Origin: Chelativorans sp. AA-79
GTDB lineage: Bacteria; Pseudomonadota; Alphaproteobacteria; Rhizobiales; Rhizobiaceae
Assembly (NCBI RefSeq): GCF_029457495.1
Contig: NZ_CP120361.1
Span: forward strand, 4,170,001-4,234,000
Reading direction: 5' to 3'
DNA length: 64,000 bases
In this document: in pieces, positions 47,660 through 57,382 of the stretch
Numbering within the stretch: position 1 is the stretch's first letter
Layout: each line of letters starts with the position of its first letter
The notes under the pieces: generated by a model
Database searches by the model: none
What the model saw: only the letters and a program-made list of their open reading frames with translations
Told to the model about the DNA's origin: nothing
Made by a program: the position numbers and the translations under genes

Positions 47660-48361
47660 CTATCGTGTCCTGACAGTCTCCAGGAATCCGGTCAGGTCGT
47701 CGGTCACATAGTCGACATGGTCCTCGTTGCCAAGGTCCCGCTCCCATATCTCGGAATAGGTGGGTTCCAGGTTCCTTGGCACGATGAGGACCGTCGTCAT
47801 GCCCAATTCCTTGGGGACGGTGAGGTTGCGCGCCAGGTCCTCGAACATCACGGCATTCGGGCCGACGACCGTGTGGAGATTAACAAAAAGGTCGTAGCTC
47901 TCCTTCGCCGGTTTCGGCGTGAGCCCGGCCGCCACGATATCGAAGATGTCCTCGAAATGATCGAGGACGCCGAGCTGCCGGGCGGCCCGTTCCGCATGCC
48001 CGCGATTGCCATTGGTGAAGATGAATTTCCGTCCCGGCAACGCCAAGATCGCCTCGCCCAAGACCGGGTCCGGCTCGATCCATGAATAGTCGATGTCGTG
48101 TACCTTCTCCAGGAAGTCGTCCGGGTCGACCTCATAACGTTCCATCAACCCTCGAAGTGTAGTGCCGTACTGTCTGTAGAGTTCCTTCTGGAGCTGGCGC
48201 GCCTCCTCGGAGGGAAGGTGGAGCAGTTCAGATACATAGGCGGTCATCCGCACGTCAATCTGCGAGAACAGATTGCTGTGGCGCGGGTAGAGCGTGTTGT
48301 CGAGGTCGAACACCCAATCGGTGACATGGGTGAAGCGTGCGGGATCGGGGCGGTTTGTCAT
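47660..48361 (-). CDS. pyrimidine 5'-nucleotidase (HAD family)
   Basis: A 233-residue HAD phosphatase of the Sdt1/TIGR01993 type. Motif I is FDLDNTLY, motif II includes IFTNGN, and motif III ends in a MFEDLARN segment. It dephosphorylates pyrimidine nucleotides by family analogy. An AAGAGG site precedes the ATG at 48361. Divergent from the second diguanylate cyclase. Confidence 0.9.
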   Translation of the reverse strand: MTNRPDPARFTHVTDWVFDLDNTLYPRHSNLFSQIDVRMTAYVSELLHLPSEEARQLQKELYRQYGTTLRGLMERYEVDPDDFLEKVHDIDYSWIEPDPVLGEAILALPGRKFIFTNGNRGHAERAARQLGVLDHFEDIFDIVAAGLTPKPAKESYDLFVNLHTVVGPNAVMFEDLARNLTVPKELGMTTVLIVPRNLEPTYSEIWERDLGNEDHVDYVTDDLTGFLETVRTR

Positions 48362-48436
48362 GACCTCTTATGGCAGGTTTCGGGTCGGCTTTCCAAATTT
48401 TCGCGCAAGCAGCGATAACATCCGAGGGGAACGGCT

Positions 48437-49192
48437 GTGAGGAAGGTCTTTCTTAAGGCCGGCATCGCCACCCTCATCTCCATCGCGGTCTCGCTCGCCA
48501 TCTGCGCCGTTGCCCTGAAGCTGGTGGGCGGCAGCATGGATCTCTTCGCCGCCACCATGTGCACCCTTTGTCCCCTCGTCGTGGCCTTTCCTGCGAGCGC
48601 TTACACCTACAACCAGACACGCAGGATCGCCGAAGCGCACAAAGCATTGGAAGCCGCGCACCGGGAGTTGACGGTGCTGCACCAGAAACTCGCCGAAAGC
48701 GCAAGGCTCGACGACATGACAGGCCTCTTCAACCGCAGTGCCTTCATTGCCGCCGTGGAGCGCACGCGCACGGCCGAAAACCGCGGCGCGCTGATCCTTA
48801 TCGACGCTGACAACTTCAAGCAGATCAACGATACGTTCGGGCATCTTGCGGGCGATCAGGCGCTCGTCGCGATTGCCGGCGCCATCCGCCGCGCAACACC
48901 CGGAACAGATCCGGTGGGGCGGATCGGAGGCGAGGAATTCGGCGCCTTCGTCACAGAAGTGAGCCCGGTCGAGGCCCACGGCCTGGCAGAGCAGATCCGC
49001 CGCACCGTCGAGGAGACGCGTCTTGCCCTCGCCGAAGGCGCGCCGGTGCGCCTCACCGTCAGCATCGGCGTCGTGCGCGCGCCGACCGGTGCGAGCTTCT
49101 CCGAGATCATGAGCGAGGCCGACCAGAAGCTCTACGAAGCGAAACAGCTCGGCCGCAACAGGGTGGTGGCCGACCACAGGGTGGCCGCCTGA
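48437..49192 (+). CDS. membrane diguanylate cyclase (GGDEF domain) without I-site
   Basis: A 251-residue protein with two N-terminal membrane helices (about 8-30 and 38-55), a short coiled coil and a GGDEF domain (LIDADNFKQINDTFGHLAGD, active site GGEEF). Where an RxxD inhibitory site would stand, five residues before GGEEF, the sequence is PGTD, so no I-site. It should be an active c-di-GMP synthase that is less product-inhibited than the enzyme at 11.7 kb. GTG start with GAGGGGA. Confidence 0.9.
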   Translation: MRKVFLKAGIATLISIAVSLAICAVALKLVGGSMDLFAATMCTLCPLVVAFPASAYTYNQTRRIAEAHKALEAAHRELTVLHQKLAESARLDDMTGLFNRSAFIAAVERTRTAENRGALILIDADNFKQINDTFGHLAGDQALVAIAGAIRRATPGTDPVGRIGGEEFGAFVTEVSPVEAHGLAEQIRRTVEETRLALAEGAPVRLTVSIGVVRAPTGASFSEIMSEADQKLYEAKQLGRNRVVADHRVAA

Positions 49193-49224
49193 GGCGGCTT
49201 TCGCCAGAACGGGTGCAGGCCCTA

Positions 49225-49283
49225 GACCATGGTCCCGAAAAGTGAATGCCGGTTTTCGGAACAGATCATGCTCAAGCAAAAAG
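49225..49283. repeat. rhizobial-type intergenic repeat with CCGAAAA/TTTTCGG arms
   Basis: CCGAAAA (49235-49241) and TTTTCGG (49253-49259) flank an 11-base loop, followed by GATCATGCTCAAGCAAAAA. Sequence of this kind recurs in rhizobial intergenic regions. It lies between the convergent ends of the diguanylate cyclase gene and argB. Confidence 0.7.
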
Positions 49284-49289
49284 CCAAAC

Positions 49290-49320
49290 CATGATGCCGA
49301 TTCAACGAAGCGGCATCATG
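49290..49320. repeat. palindromic repeat downstream of argB
   Basis: CATGATGCCG (49290-49299) and CGGCATCATG (49311-49320) form a 10-bp stem with an 11-base loop right after the argB stop. With the neighbouring repeat it may act as a bidirectional terminator. Confidence 0.7.
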
Positions 49321-49322
49321 AT

Positions 49323-50216
49323 CTAAGGAACGATCAGCGTTCCCGCGCCGTGCTCGGTGAAGAGTTCCAGCAACACCGAATGCGCGGTCTTGCCGTTCAG
49401 GATGACCACGCCCTCCACGCCGCGCTCGATCGCCTCGATGCAGGTTTCGACCTTGGGGATCATGCCGCCGGAGATCGTGCCGTCCTTGATCAGCGCGCGG
49501 GCCTCCGAGACCGTCAGCTCGTCGATCAGCTTCCCGTCGCGGCCGAGCACGCCTGGAACATCCGTCAGGAACAGGAGGCGGCTTGCCTTCACAGCGCCGG
49601 CAATGGCGCCGGCAAAGGTGTCGGCATTGATGTTGTAGGTGTGACCGTCACGGCCGGGTGCCACCGGCGCGATCACCGGGATCATCTCGGATCGGGCCAG
49701 CAGGTCGAGCAGCGTGCGGTCCACCTCCACCGGCTCGCCGACGAAGCCGAGATCGAGCACCCGCTCAATGTTGGAATCGGGGTCGATCATGGTCTTCCTG
49801 GCCTTCTCGGCGAAGACCATGTTGCCGTCCTTGCCGCAGAGCCCGATGGCCCATTCGCCCTCGGCGTTGATGAGCGCCACGATCTCCTTGTTGATGGAGC
49901 CAGCCAGCACCATCTCGACGATCTCGACCGTCTTCTGGTCGGTGACGCGGAGCCCGCCCTCGAACTTCGATTCGATGCCCATGCGCGTGAGCATGGCGCC
50001 GATCTGTGGACCACCGCCATGGACGACGATGGGATTCACGCCGGATTGCTTGAGCAGCGCCACGTCTCTGGCAAAGGCGCGGCCGAGCGCGAGGTCGCCC
50101 ATGGCATGGCCGCCATATTTGATGACGACGGTCTTGTTCTCGTAGCGCTGCATAAAGGGCAGCGCCGCCGAGAGAAGGGCCGCCTGCGCTTCCGCGGTAC
50201 CGGTGATTTCCGTCAT
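49323..50216 (-). CDS. argB: acetylglutamate kinase
   Basis: A 297-residue amino-acid kinase of arginine biosynthesis. The [10 protein letters not shown] phosphate-binding loop, a VHGGGPQIG segment and the C-terminal GGMIPKV motif are all present. Length is standard. It ends the rpmH-rnpA-yidC-engB-argB block, here with extra genes inserted on the opposite strand between engB and argB. Confidence 0.97.
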   Translation of the reverse strand: MTEITGTAEAQAALLSAALPFMQRYENKTVVIKYGGHAMGDLALGRAFARDVALLKQSGVNPIVVHGGGPQIGAMLTRMGIESKFEGGLRVTDQKTVEIVEMVLAGSINKEIVALINAEGEWAIGLCGKDGNMVFAEKARKTMIDPDSNIERVLDLGFVGEPVEVDRTLLDLLARSEMIPVIAPVAPGRDGHTYNINADTFAGAIAGAVKASRLLFLTDVPGVLGRDGKLIDELTVSEARALIKDGTISGGMIPKVETCIEAIERGVEGVVILNGKTAHSVLLELFTEHGAGTLIVP

Positions 50217-50403
50217 GCTCGTCGCCCCGAGGCTTGGATAGGACCGGCCCGTCTCATAGCGTATTCGCGGGGTCGCGCAAATGCCCGATGTTGCGCCGGG
50301 CCGTTCTTATCCGCGACGCGGATTTCGTGTATCAACGGCACCGTTGGCGGGACAAGTCCGCGTCGACATCGCCGCCTCGCCACCCATCCCGAGCATCTCG
50401 ACC

Positions 50404-51123
50404 ATGCGATTTGACATCCCTCGGAACCAGATCTTTCCGATCGAAGACGTCACGTTGACCCTGGAGGAGGGGCAGCACCCCTATGAGCTTGCCGAGAGCA
50501 AGTCGATCGCGGCGAACTGGCGGGCGGAGACGGCCGCCAATCCGAGCCTGTTCGACGGCGAGGTCATCCTGCTGTCGGAGATGGTCTATTCGGCTCGGCG
50601 CGTTAAGGCGCGATGCCACGCCGTGCGCTATTCGACCTTCCTGCACTGGCGCCGCAACCGCCCCGTCCCATCGATCGAGCACGTCTTCGCCCATGCCGTG
50701 CCGGTGACCACCGACAACGCCCTCATCGCCGCGCGAATGCTGGGCCACACCGCCAATCCGGGATGGGTCTACTTCGCGGCGGGGGCCCTCGAGCCGGACG
50801 ATTTCCGCGGCGGCGTCGCCGATATCGATTTCAACATGGCGCGGGAGGTGCGCGAGGAGACGGGGCTGGACATCACCCATGCAAGACGCGACGCCCATTA
50901 CCACGCCTTTTCCGGCCAGACGGGCACCGTTATCGCGCGCCGGTTCTATCTGGACGGCGAAGCGGAGGAGATCGCCGGCCGCATCAGGCGGTTCGTGAAC
51001 GGCCAAAACGATCCGGAGATCGAGGGGCCAGTCATCATCCGCGGCATGCACGACCTCCCCGAAGGGCTCGCGCCGCACATGCCGCCATTGATCGAATGGC
51101 ATTTCTCGAACCTGCCGCGTTAG
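50404..51123 (+). CDS. Nudix hydrolase-like protein with degenerate Nudix box
   Basis: A 239-residue protein. The second half of a Nudix box, REVREETGLD, is clear, but the glutamate expected seven residues before the REx2EE arginine is replaced (alanine at that spacing). The ancestral hydrolase function on nucleotide diphosphates may therefore be altered. The start at 50404 (MRFDIPRNQIF) is by fit; the frame opens earlier. Lies divergent from argB and upstream of msrB. Confidence 0.78.
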   Translation: MRFDIPRNQIFPIEDVTLTLEEGQHPYELAESKSIAANWRAETAANPSLFDGEVILLSEMVYSARRVKARCHAVRYSTFLHWRRNRPVPSIEHVFAHAVPVTTDNALIAARMLGHTANPGWVYFAAGALEPDDFRGGVADIDFNMAREVREETGLDITHARRDAHYHAFSGQTGTVIARRFYLDGEAEEIAGRIRRFVNGQNDPEIEGPVIIRGMHDLPEGLAPHMPPLIEWHFSNLPR

Positions 51124-51303
51124 ATCTTCGCAACATCACACCTGCCCATTGCACGAACGCTGCCTCGGTCAGTTCCATGCCGCGGATGGAGCGCATGAAC
51201 AGCCATGTCTTCATGGCCGGCTGAACACCCGTCCCATCACGGAGCATTTGATTTGCGGCATGCGCGCCATCCCGATAGCTTCATCGCAGATGGAGGAACG
51301 GAT

Positions 51304-51813
51304 ATGAAACGTCGCAACTTCCTCTATGGCGGCGCGGGTGCCATCGCGGCCCTGACCGGCGGTACCTTCATCCTGCTCGGCCGCGCCGGCGGCAAGGCCG
51401 AGGCGGAAGAGTTCGAGATCTCCAAAACCGAGGAGGAGTGGCGCGCGCTCCTGACGCCGCAGCAATATGCCGTGCTGCGCGAGGAAGGCACCGAGCGCGC
51501 CTTCACCAGCCCGCTCAACGACGAAAAGCGCGCAGGGACCTTCCATTGTGCGGGCTGCGACCTGCCGGTCTACTCTTCCGAGGCCAAATACGATTCCGGC
51601 ACGGGCTGGCCGAGCTTCTGGACCTCATTGCCTAAAGCGATCGGTACGAAGGAGGACAACTCCTTCTTCATGACGCGCACCGAGTGCCACTGCCGGCGTT
51701 GCGGCGGGCATCTCGGCCACATTTTCGACGACGGTCCGCCGCCCACGGGCAAGCGCCACTGCATCAACGGCGTGGCACTCGCCTTCAAGCCGGCAGAAAC
51801 GCAAAGCGGCTGA
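51304..51813 (+). CDS. msrB: peptide-methionine (R)-S-oxide reductase with Tat signal
   Basis: A 169-residue MsrB with an N-terminal twin-arginine signal (MKRRNFLYGG, RRxFL type), so probably exported folded to the periplasm. Zinc pairs CAGC and CRRC are present, followed by GGHLGHIF and the catalytic cysteine in RHCIN. It reduces oxidised methionine in envelope proteins. Start at 51304, with a GAGGAACG site. Inserted with the Nudix gene between argB and engB. Confidence 0.92.
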   Translation: MKRRNFLYGGAGAIAALTGGTFILLGRAGGKAEAEEFEISKTEEEWRALLTPQQYAVLREEGTERAFTSPLNDEKRAGTFHCAGCDLPVYSSEAKYDSGTGWPSFWTSLPKAIGTKEDNSFFMTRTECHCRRCGGHLGHIFDDGPPPTGKRHCINGVALAFKPAETQSG

Positions 51814-51858
51814 AACGTCCAAGGCCGACGGCGTGTCGGTGCGGGCCCTGGCCGCGCG

Positions 51859-52536
51859 TCAGGTGTCCGTGACGGCGCGCAGGAGTGCCTCGCGAAGCTC
51901 GTCGAGCCCCGCGCCCTTCTCGGACGAGGTGGCGATCACGCCGGGAAACGCAGCAGGACGCTTGACGGTTTTTTCCCGCGTTTCCGCAATCAACTTCACC
52001 ACCGCCGGTGGTTTGATCTTGTCCGCCTTGGTCAGAACGATCTGATAGGAGACGGCGGACGCGTCGAGCAGATCCATCACCTCCTCGTCGATCTTCTTCA
52101 CGCCGTGGCGCGCATCGATCAGCAGGTATACCCGCTTCAGCGTCACGCGGCCGCGCAGATAGTCGAAGACCAGCTTGGTCCAGGAATCGACCTGAGCCTT
52201 GGGCGCCTTGGCGAAGCCGTAACCGGGCATGTCGACGAGGGCCATGGGCGGAAGGTCTCCCGCCTCGCCGCTGAAGCCTTCCGGTACGAAATAGTTGAGC
52301 TCCTGCGTGCGGCCGGGCGTGTTGGACGTGCGGGCAAGGCCCTTCCGGCCGACCAGTGCATTGATGAGCGAGGATTTTCCCACATTCGAGCGGCCGGCGA
52401 AGGCGACCTCAGGCGGCCCTTCCGGGGGCAGGAACTTCATGGCCGGCACACCGCGGATGAAGATCCATGGACGCGCGAAGACCTTCGTGCGCTGTCCGCT
52501 GGGTTCCGCGGCCGCCGTTCCCTCGCCCGCTGTCAT
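51859..52536 (-). CDS. engB: ribosome biogenesis GTP-binding protein (EngB/YsxC)
   Basis: About 225 residues. G1 [10 protein letters not shown]2/G3 in TPGRTQE and DMPGYG, and G4 TKAD are present. EngB assists large-subunit assembly. I prefer the ATG at 52536, which overlaps the acetyltransferase stop by one base (TGATG) with GGAGG upstream; a GTG at 52539 is in frame. Translationally coupled to the acetyltransferase. Confidence 0.94.
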   Translation of the reverse strand: MTAGEGTAAAEPSGQRTKVFARPWIFIRGVPAMKFLPPEGPPEVAFAGRSNVGKSSLINALVGRKGLARTSNTPGRTQELNYFVPEGFSGEAGDLPPMALVDMPGYGFAKAPKAQVDSWTKLVFDYLRGRVTLKRVYLLIDARHGVKKIDEEVMDLLDASAVSYQIVLTKADKIKPPAVVKLIAETREKTVKRPAAFPGVIATSSEKGAGLDELREALLRAVTDT

Positions 52537-53174
52537 CACTCTGCAGCCTCCAGCCGCTTCAGGTCGCGGCCGCGGATGGCATCCAGATTACGCGTGATCT
52601 TCTCGGCCGGCCAGTTCCACCAGGCGATCGCCTGCAGCCGCCTTATCGTCATCTGATCGAACCGCATCTTCACCACCTCGGCGGGATTTCCCGCTACGAC
52701 CGCATAGGCGGGAACGTCGCGCGTGACAACCGCCCTGCCGCCGATGATCGCTCCGTCACCGATCTTCACGCCCGGCATGATGATCGCCTCCATACCGATC
52801 CAGACGTCATTGCCGATCACGGTGTCGCCCCGCACCTCCCTGCGCCAGGTCCCCTCGTCGAAACCTTCCTCCCAGCCATGGCCGAAGATGTTGAAGGGAT
52901 AGGTAGAGAAGCCGCCAAGCACATGATTGGCGCCGTTCATGATGAAGCGCGCGCCTTCGGCGATCGCGCAGAAGCGGCCGATGATCAGCCTGTCGCCGAT
53001 CAACTCGTAGTGATGCAGAACACACTTCCTGGCGAACTGATCCGGACCTTCCGGGTCGTCGTAATAGGTGTATTCGCCGATCTCGATATTGGGAGCATCC
53101 ACCAGCGGCTTCAGGAAGCCGACGCGCGAGTGCATGGCGATGGGATGCTTGATCTCCGGCTTGGGCCCGCTCAT
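52536..53174 (-). CDS. CatB-related O-acetyltransferase (xenobiotic acetyltransferase family)
   Basis: A 212-residue left-handed beta-helix acetyltransferase. The XAT-type signature around [16 protein letters not shown] supplies the catalytic histidine, and hexapeptide repeats ([24 protein letters not shown]) follow. Vat/CatB relatives acetylate streptogramin or chloramphenicol, but many chromosomal members have other substrates. A GGAGGAG site precedes the start at 53174. It sits between yidC and engB, not part of the usual block. Confidence 0.9.
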   Translation of the reverse strand: MSGPKPEIKHPIAMHSRVGFLKPLVDAPNIEIGEYTYYDDPEGPDQFARKCVLHHYELIGDRLIIGRFCAIAEGARFIMNGANHVLGGFSTYPFNIFGHGWEEGFDEGTWRREVRGDTVIGNDVWIGMEAIIMPGVKIGDGAIIGGRAVVTRDVPAYAVVAGNPAEVVKMRFDQMTIRRLQAIAWWNWPAEKITRNLDAIRGRDLKRLEAAE

Positions 53175-53288
53175 GGCGACTCCTCCATCCGTCGCTTCGC
53201 TGCCGGCGATTGTCATCGTTCTTCCAGTTCCAGACAAGCCATGGCCGCGCACCGGGAAGCGCGCGGCCACAAGAGAGATATGCTGCAG

Positions 53289-55136
53289 CTATTCGGCCGG
53301 TTTCGGTTTTCGTCGGAACAGGTTCACCAGATTGTCCCAAAGCTCGATCTTGGCGCCCTGGCGCTTCATGATCACGCCCTGCTGGAGGATGGAGAGCAGG
53401 TTGTTCCACGCCCAGTAGATAACCAGACCGGCCGGGAAGGTCGCCAGCATGAAGGTGAAGATCACCGGCATCCAGGTGAAGATCATCGCCTGGGTAGGGT
53501 CCGGCGGCGTCGGGTTCATGCGCATCTGCAGGAACATCGTGATGCCCATGATGATCGGCCAGACGCCCAGCATCAGGAAATGCCCGACGACCGGAATCTG
53601 AGACGGATCGTAGGGCAGCAGCCCGAACAGGTTGAAGATCGTCGTCGGATCTGGGGCGGAAAGATCCTGGATCCAGCCGAAGAACGGCGCGTGGCGCATC
53701 TCGATCGTGACGTAGAGCACCTTGTAGAGCGCGAAGAAGACCGGGATCTGGATGAGGATCGGCCAGCAGCCCGCCAGCGGATTGATCTTCTCCTTCTTGT
53801 AGAGCTCCATCATCGCCTGCTGCTGCTTCATCTTGTCGTCCGCGTATTTCTCGCGGATTTCCATCAGAGCAGGCTGCACCATCTTCATGTTCGCCATGGA
53901 CTTGTAGGACTTGTTGGCGAGCGGGAAGAAGATCAGCTTCACGATGACGGTCGTCATCAGGATCGCGACGCCAAAATTGCCGAACAGCCTGAACAGCCAA
54001 TCGATCAGGTAGAACATGGGCTTGGTGATGAAATAGAACCAGCCCCAGTCGATCAGGAGCTCGAACTGGCGAATGCCATGCTGCTCCTCATAGCTGTCGA
54101 CCACATGCACCACCTTGGCTCCGGCGAAGACCAGGGTCTCCACTTTCGCCTCGCCACCGGGCGCCACCGTCAGCGGATCGGTGAGGTAGTCGGCCTGGAA
54201 GCGCTCGCGGCCATCGGGGAAATAAGCGAAGCGCGGCTGGAACTCCTCGCCTGCCCGCGGAACCATGGTAACGGCCCAGTACTTGTCCGTCATGCCCAGC
54301 CAGCCGTCGGCGGATTTGCCGGGAATTACCTCGCCGTCTTCCTCGGCGGCGGAATAGTTGACCTCCTGCAGGCCCTCCTCGCCAAGAACGCCGATAAACC
54401 CTTCATGGAGGATATAGATGCCCGCGGTCTGTGGATGGCCCATGCGGGTCGTGCGACCGTAATTGCGGATCTCGACCGGTTCGCCTGCGGCGTTGCGGAT
54501 CGTGTCCGTAATCGTGAAAAGATAATTCTCGTCCACCGAGAAAGTGCGGAGGAAGGTGAGCCCGCGCTCATTGGTGAAGCTGAGCGTCACGGGATTTCCC
54601 GGCGAGAGCACCGAGCCTTCCTCAAGCGTCCAGGCCGTATCCGGCCCCGGAACGGCGCCAGTGGCGGCGCTGCCGGTATAACCCACCTCGACATAGTAGC
54701 CGTTCGCGACCGCCGAGGGGTTGAGCAGTTCGATGTTGGGCGAATCCTCGTCGACGGTGACGTGGTATTCCTTGAGAAGCAGATCGTCGAGGCGCGCGCC
54801 GGAAAGATTGATGGAACCGGATAGACGGGGCGTGTCGATCCTCACCCGCTGGGCCGTGGCGAGCGCCTCCGTGCGCGTGGCGGGCGCCTGGTTCGATGCC
54901 GATGTGCCGGGTATGGCTGCGCCTTCCTGCCCGGATCCCGCGGAAGGAAGGTCCGAAGGGCCGGCCGCTCCCTGCTGGCCAGCGGTCTGGCCGCCAGTCT
55001 CCCCCGATCGCTCCGCCTCGATGCGGGCCGCTTCACGCTGTGCCTCGACGCGCGGATTCACGTAGAATACCTGCCAGAGCGTCAGGACGACCACCGACAG
55101 CGCAATCGTGATGAGGAGGTTGCGATTGTTTTCCAT
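53289..55136 (-). CDS. yidC: membrane protein insertase YidC
   Basis: A 615-residue inner-membrane insertase. An N-terminal helix is followed by a large periplasmic domain (about residues 60-370) with a Pro/Ala/Gly/Ser-rich linker, then five hydrophobic segments of the insertase core ending in a basic C-tail (RRKPKPAE). Length is typical for alphaproteobacteria. An AAGGAAA site precedes the start. Lies directly after rnpA. Confidence 0.96.
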   Translation of the reverse strand: MENNRNLLITIALSVVVLTLWQVFYVNPRVEAQREAARIEAERSGETGGQTAGQQGAAGPSDLPSAGSGQEGAAIPGTSASNQAPATRTEALATAQRVRIDTPRLSGSINLSGARLDDLLLKEYHVTVDEDSPNIELLNPSAVANGYYVEVGYTGSAATGAVPGPDTAWTLEEGSVLSPGNPVTLSFTNERGLTFLRTFSVDENYLFTITDTIRNAAGEPVEIRNYGRTTRMGHPQTAGIYILHEGFIGVLGEEGLQEVNYSAAEEDGEVIPGKSADGWLGMTDKYWAVTMVPRAGEEFQPRFAYFPDGRERFQADYLTDPLTVAPGGEAKVETLVFAGAKVVHVVDSYEEQHGIRQFELLIDWGWFYFITKPMFYLIDWLFRLFGNFGVAILMTTVIVKLIFFPLANKSYKSMANMKMVQPALMEIREKYADDKMKQQQAMMELYKKEKINPLAGCWPILIQIPVFFALYKVLYVTIEMRHAPFFGWIQDLSAPDPTTIFNLFGLLPYDPSQIPVVGHFLMLGVWPIIMGITMFLQMRMNPTPPDPTQAMIFTWMPVIFTFMLATFPAGLVIYWAWNNLLSILQQGVIMKRQGAKIELWDNLVNLFRRKPKPAE

Positions 55137-55144
55137 GAGTTTCC

Positions 55145-55507
55145 TTAGCCCGTGCGAGCGGGTTTTTTGCCTCGGATGCGCCTGGACAGTTCTTCCCGGA
55201 GCGCTCCGAACGGCGCATTCAACACGTCGCGTCTCGCAACGATCACATAGTCCGTGCCGGGCGCCATGTCATCGGCCACATGCACACGAATTGCCTCGCG
55301 CAACCGGCGGCGCATACGATTTCTCTCCACCGCATTGCCGGCCTTCTTGGTCACGGTAATGCCGAAGCGCGGCGGACCATCGTCCCCGCGCCTCAGCAAT
55401 TCAAGCAAAAAAAGCCGTCCACGCAGCTTTTGACCACGCTGAACCGCCAGGAATTCGGCGCGCTTCGTAAGCCGCCCCGGGTGCTGCTTCTGCGCCCGGC
55501 CAGACAA
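55145..55507 (-). CDS. rnpA: ribonuclease P protein component
   Basis: A 120-residue basic protein subunit of RNase P. The RNR signature is in [15 protein letters not shown]. It starts at a TTG (55507), 23 bases after the rpmH stop, and precedes yidC by 8 bases, the conserved rpmH-rnpA-yidC order. Confidence 0.94.
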   Translation of the reverse strand: MSGRAQKQHPGRLTKRAEFLAVQRGQKLRGRLFLLELLRRGDDGPPRFGITVTKKAGNAVERNRMRRRLREAIRVHVADDMAPGTDYVIVARRDVLNAPFGALREELSRRIRGKKPARTG

Positions 55508-55530
55508 CGGCCCCGTGCCCGCGCCGGTCC

Positions 55531-55665
55531 TTAAGCGGACAGCCGCTTGCGGCCGCGGTTGCGGCGAGCGGCGATCACGCTGCGGCCGCCCTTGGTCGCC
55601 ATGCGTGCGCGAAAGCCATGGCGGCGCTTGCGAACGAGTTTCGAGGGCTGATAGGTGCGCTTCAT
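55531..55665 (-). CDS. rpmH: 50S ribosomal protein L34
   Basis: A 44-residue very basic protein translated from 55665 to 55531: starts [18 protein letters not shown] and ends GRKRLSA. This is the complete, standard-length L34. It opens the rpmH-rnpA-yidC run. Confidence 0.97.
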   Translation of the reverse strand: MKRTYQPSKLVRKRRHGFRARMATKGGRSVIAARRNRGRKRLSA

Positions 55666-55926
55666 TTATTTAATACCGCGGCGTGCGGCCCTTCTTCATT
55701 CTGTCGGTTTACGAACAGGAGCATTCTTGACCGCTCAAGGACGCACGACAGCGCGCCGGGCGGCCAGCCCGAACGTGCGGGGCTTATATGAAGAGAGGCC
55801 GCGAAAGTCAACGAAGGCGCGGCTGGAAACACCTTTTGTCGCACAAGGAGAGCAGTAGGGAGTGATGCAAAGGGTTCGGGGACCGCCGTCAAGCCCGGCC
55901 GCCCCCTTCCCTACTGCCTTGCTCCC
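55666..55926. other. rpmH promoter region and gshA 3' end spacer
   Basis: This spacer of 261 bases separates gshA (ends 55927) from rpmH (starts 55665), both read leftwards. An inverted repeat, GCAGTAGGGA at 55852-55861 and TCCCTACTGC at 55908-55917, spans 66 bases; its ACTCCCTACTGC-type units resemble rhizobial intergenic repeats. The palindrome CTTGAGCGGTCAAG lies closer to rpmH. No open frame is credible here. Confidence 0.5.
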
Positions 55927-57300
55927 TCAATACGCATGTTCCAGGAACACGGGCTCGATCGAGCCACCCCAGCGCGTGTGGTAGGCCGCGACCATCTCCT
56001 GCGCGCTGGTCGTGCCGCGTGCGACCACCTCATCGAGCGGGCTCAGGAACCCCGTCTCATCGAAGCCTTCGCGGTTCCTGCGGCCGCGATTGGCAAGCCC
56101 CATGTGAGAGATCGCCAGCACCTCGCGCGCCGTTTCACGCAGATGATGGTTGCGGAAGCTCGCCGACAGGCCTTCGACCGGCACCGCGTCGCGCAGGGCC
56201 TCGACCTCCTCGAAGCTCCAGCCCCTGGTCAAATCCTCGACGGCGTCGAGCGCGGCGGCGTCGTAGAGAAGCCCGACCCAGAAGGCAGGCAGCGCGCAGA
56301 TGCGCCGCCACGGCCCTCCGTCGGCGCCCCGCATCTCCAGATAGCGCTTCATGCGTACATCGGGGAAAAGCGTAGAGAGATGGTTCGTCCAGTCGCCCAT
56401 CGTTGGCGTACCGTCCGGTACGGTACCGCGCAGGGCGCCATCCATGAACTGGCGGAAGGTGACATGGGTGCAGTCGTGATAGTGCCCCTCGCGGATGACG
56501 AAATACATGGGCACGTCGAGCGCCCATTCGACATAGTCACGGAACCCAAACATCTCAGAGAAGACGAAGGGCAGCAGGCCGGCGCGCCGGTTGTCGGTGT
56601 CGCGCCAGATTTCGCCACGCCAGGACTGAAAGCCGTTGACCGCGCCGTCGGAGAAGGGGGAGTTGGCGAAAAGCGCGGTGGCGAGCGGCTGCAGGCGCAT
56701 GCCCACCTGCATCTTTCGCCGCATGTCGGTTTCGGAGGCGAAGTCGAGATTCACCTGGATCGTGCAGGTGCGGTACATCATGTCCAGGCCGTGGCTGCCG
56801 ACCTTCGGCATATAGTTCGTCATGATCTCGTATCGCGACTTGGGCATGCGGGGCGTTTCGGAAAGCCGCCACTTGGGACTGCCGCCCAGGCCCAGGAAAC
56901 GGATGCCGAGCGGCTCCGCGATCTCGCGAAGCTGCGCCAGATGCGCGTTGCCCTCCCGGCAGGTCTGATGGATCGTTTCCAGCGGCGCGCCGGAGAGCTC
57001 GAACTGTCCGCCGGGCTCGAGAGAGATGGCGCCCTGCCCCGTCGGCTCGACAAGGCCGATGATGCGCCCGTCGTCCAGGATCGGGTTCCAGCCCAAGATC
57101 CTCTGCATGCCTTCCAGCAGTGCACGGATGCCCCGGTCGCCCTCGAAAGGCACTGGCCGGTTGCCATCGACATAGAAGGGGAACTTCTCGTGCTCCGTGC
57201 CGATGCGCCAGGCTTCCTTCGGCTTGCAGCCGCCCGCAATATAGGCAACGAGATCGTCGACCGTCTCGATCGGCCTGTTGTCGGTCGTGTCCCTCGCCAT
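55927..57300 (-). CDS. gshA: glutamate--cysteine ligase
   Basis: A 457-residue ligase making gamma-glutamylcysteine, the first step of glutathione synthesis. The sequence (RIGTEHEKFPF, SLEPGGQFELSGAPL) is of the plant-like proteobacterial class. A GAGG site precedes the ATG at 57300; a frame to 57615 overlaps rsmE and is not used. It follows rsmE by 82 bases on the same strand. Confidence 0.95.
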   Translation of the reverse strand: MARDTTDNRPIETVDDLVAYIAGGCKPKEAWRIGTEHEKFPFYVDGNRPVPFEGDRGIRALLEGMQRILGWNPILDDGRIIGLVEPTGQGAISLEPGGQFELSGAPLETIHQTCREGNAHLAQLREIAEPLGIRFLGLGGSPKWRLSETPRMPKSRYEIMTNYMPKVGSHGLDMMYRTCTIQVNLDFASETDMRRKMQVGMRLQPLATALFANSPFSDGAVNGFQSWRGEIWRDTDNRRAGLLPFVFSEMFGFRDYVEWALDVPMYFVIREGHYHDCTHVTFRQFMDGALRGTVPDGTPTMGDWTNHLSTLFPDVRMKRYLEMRGADGGPWRRICALPAFWVGLLYDAAALDAVEDLTRGWSFEEVEALRDAVPVEGLSASFRNHHLRETAREVLAISHMGLANRGRRNREGFDETGFLSPLDEVVARGTTSAQEMVAAYHTRWGGSIEPVFLEHAY

Positions 57301-57382
57301 CCAATCCTCGAAGCTGATGCCAAGCTTCGCCTCATTGGCGAAGACCGAAACCGCAGGCAAGCGAAAAGTTCTGAACAATCCG

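Noticed and set aside
52467..54824. A 785-codon open frame antisense to yidC and its neighbours
   Set aside because: High-GC genes leave long stop-free antisense frames; this one has no ribosome-binding site or domain and lies wholly opposite yidC and the acetyltransferase. The same applies to long antisense frames at 224-1834, 22978-24783, 28855-30921 and 42114-44123.
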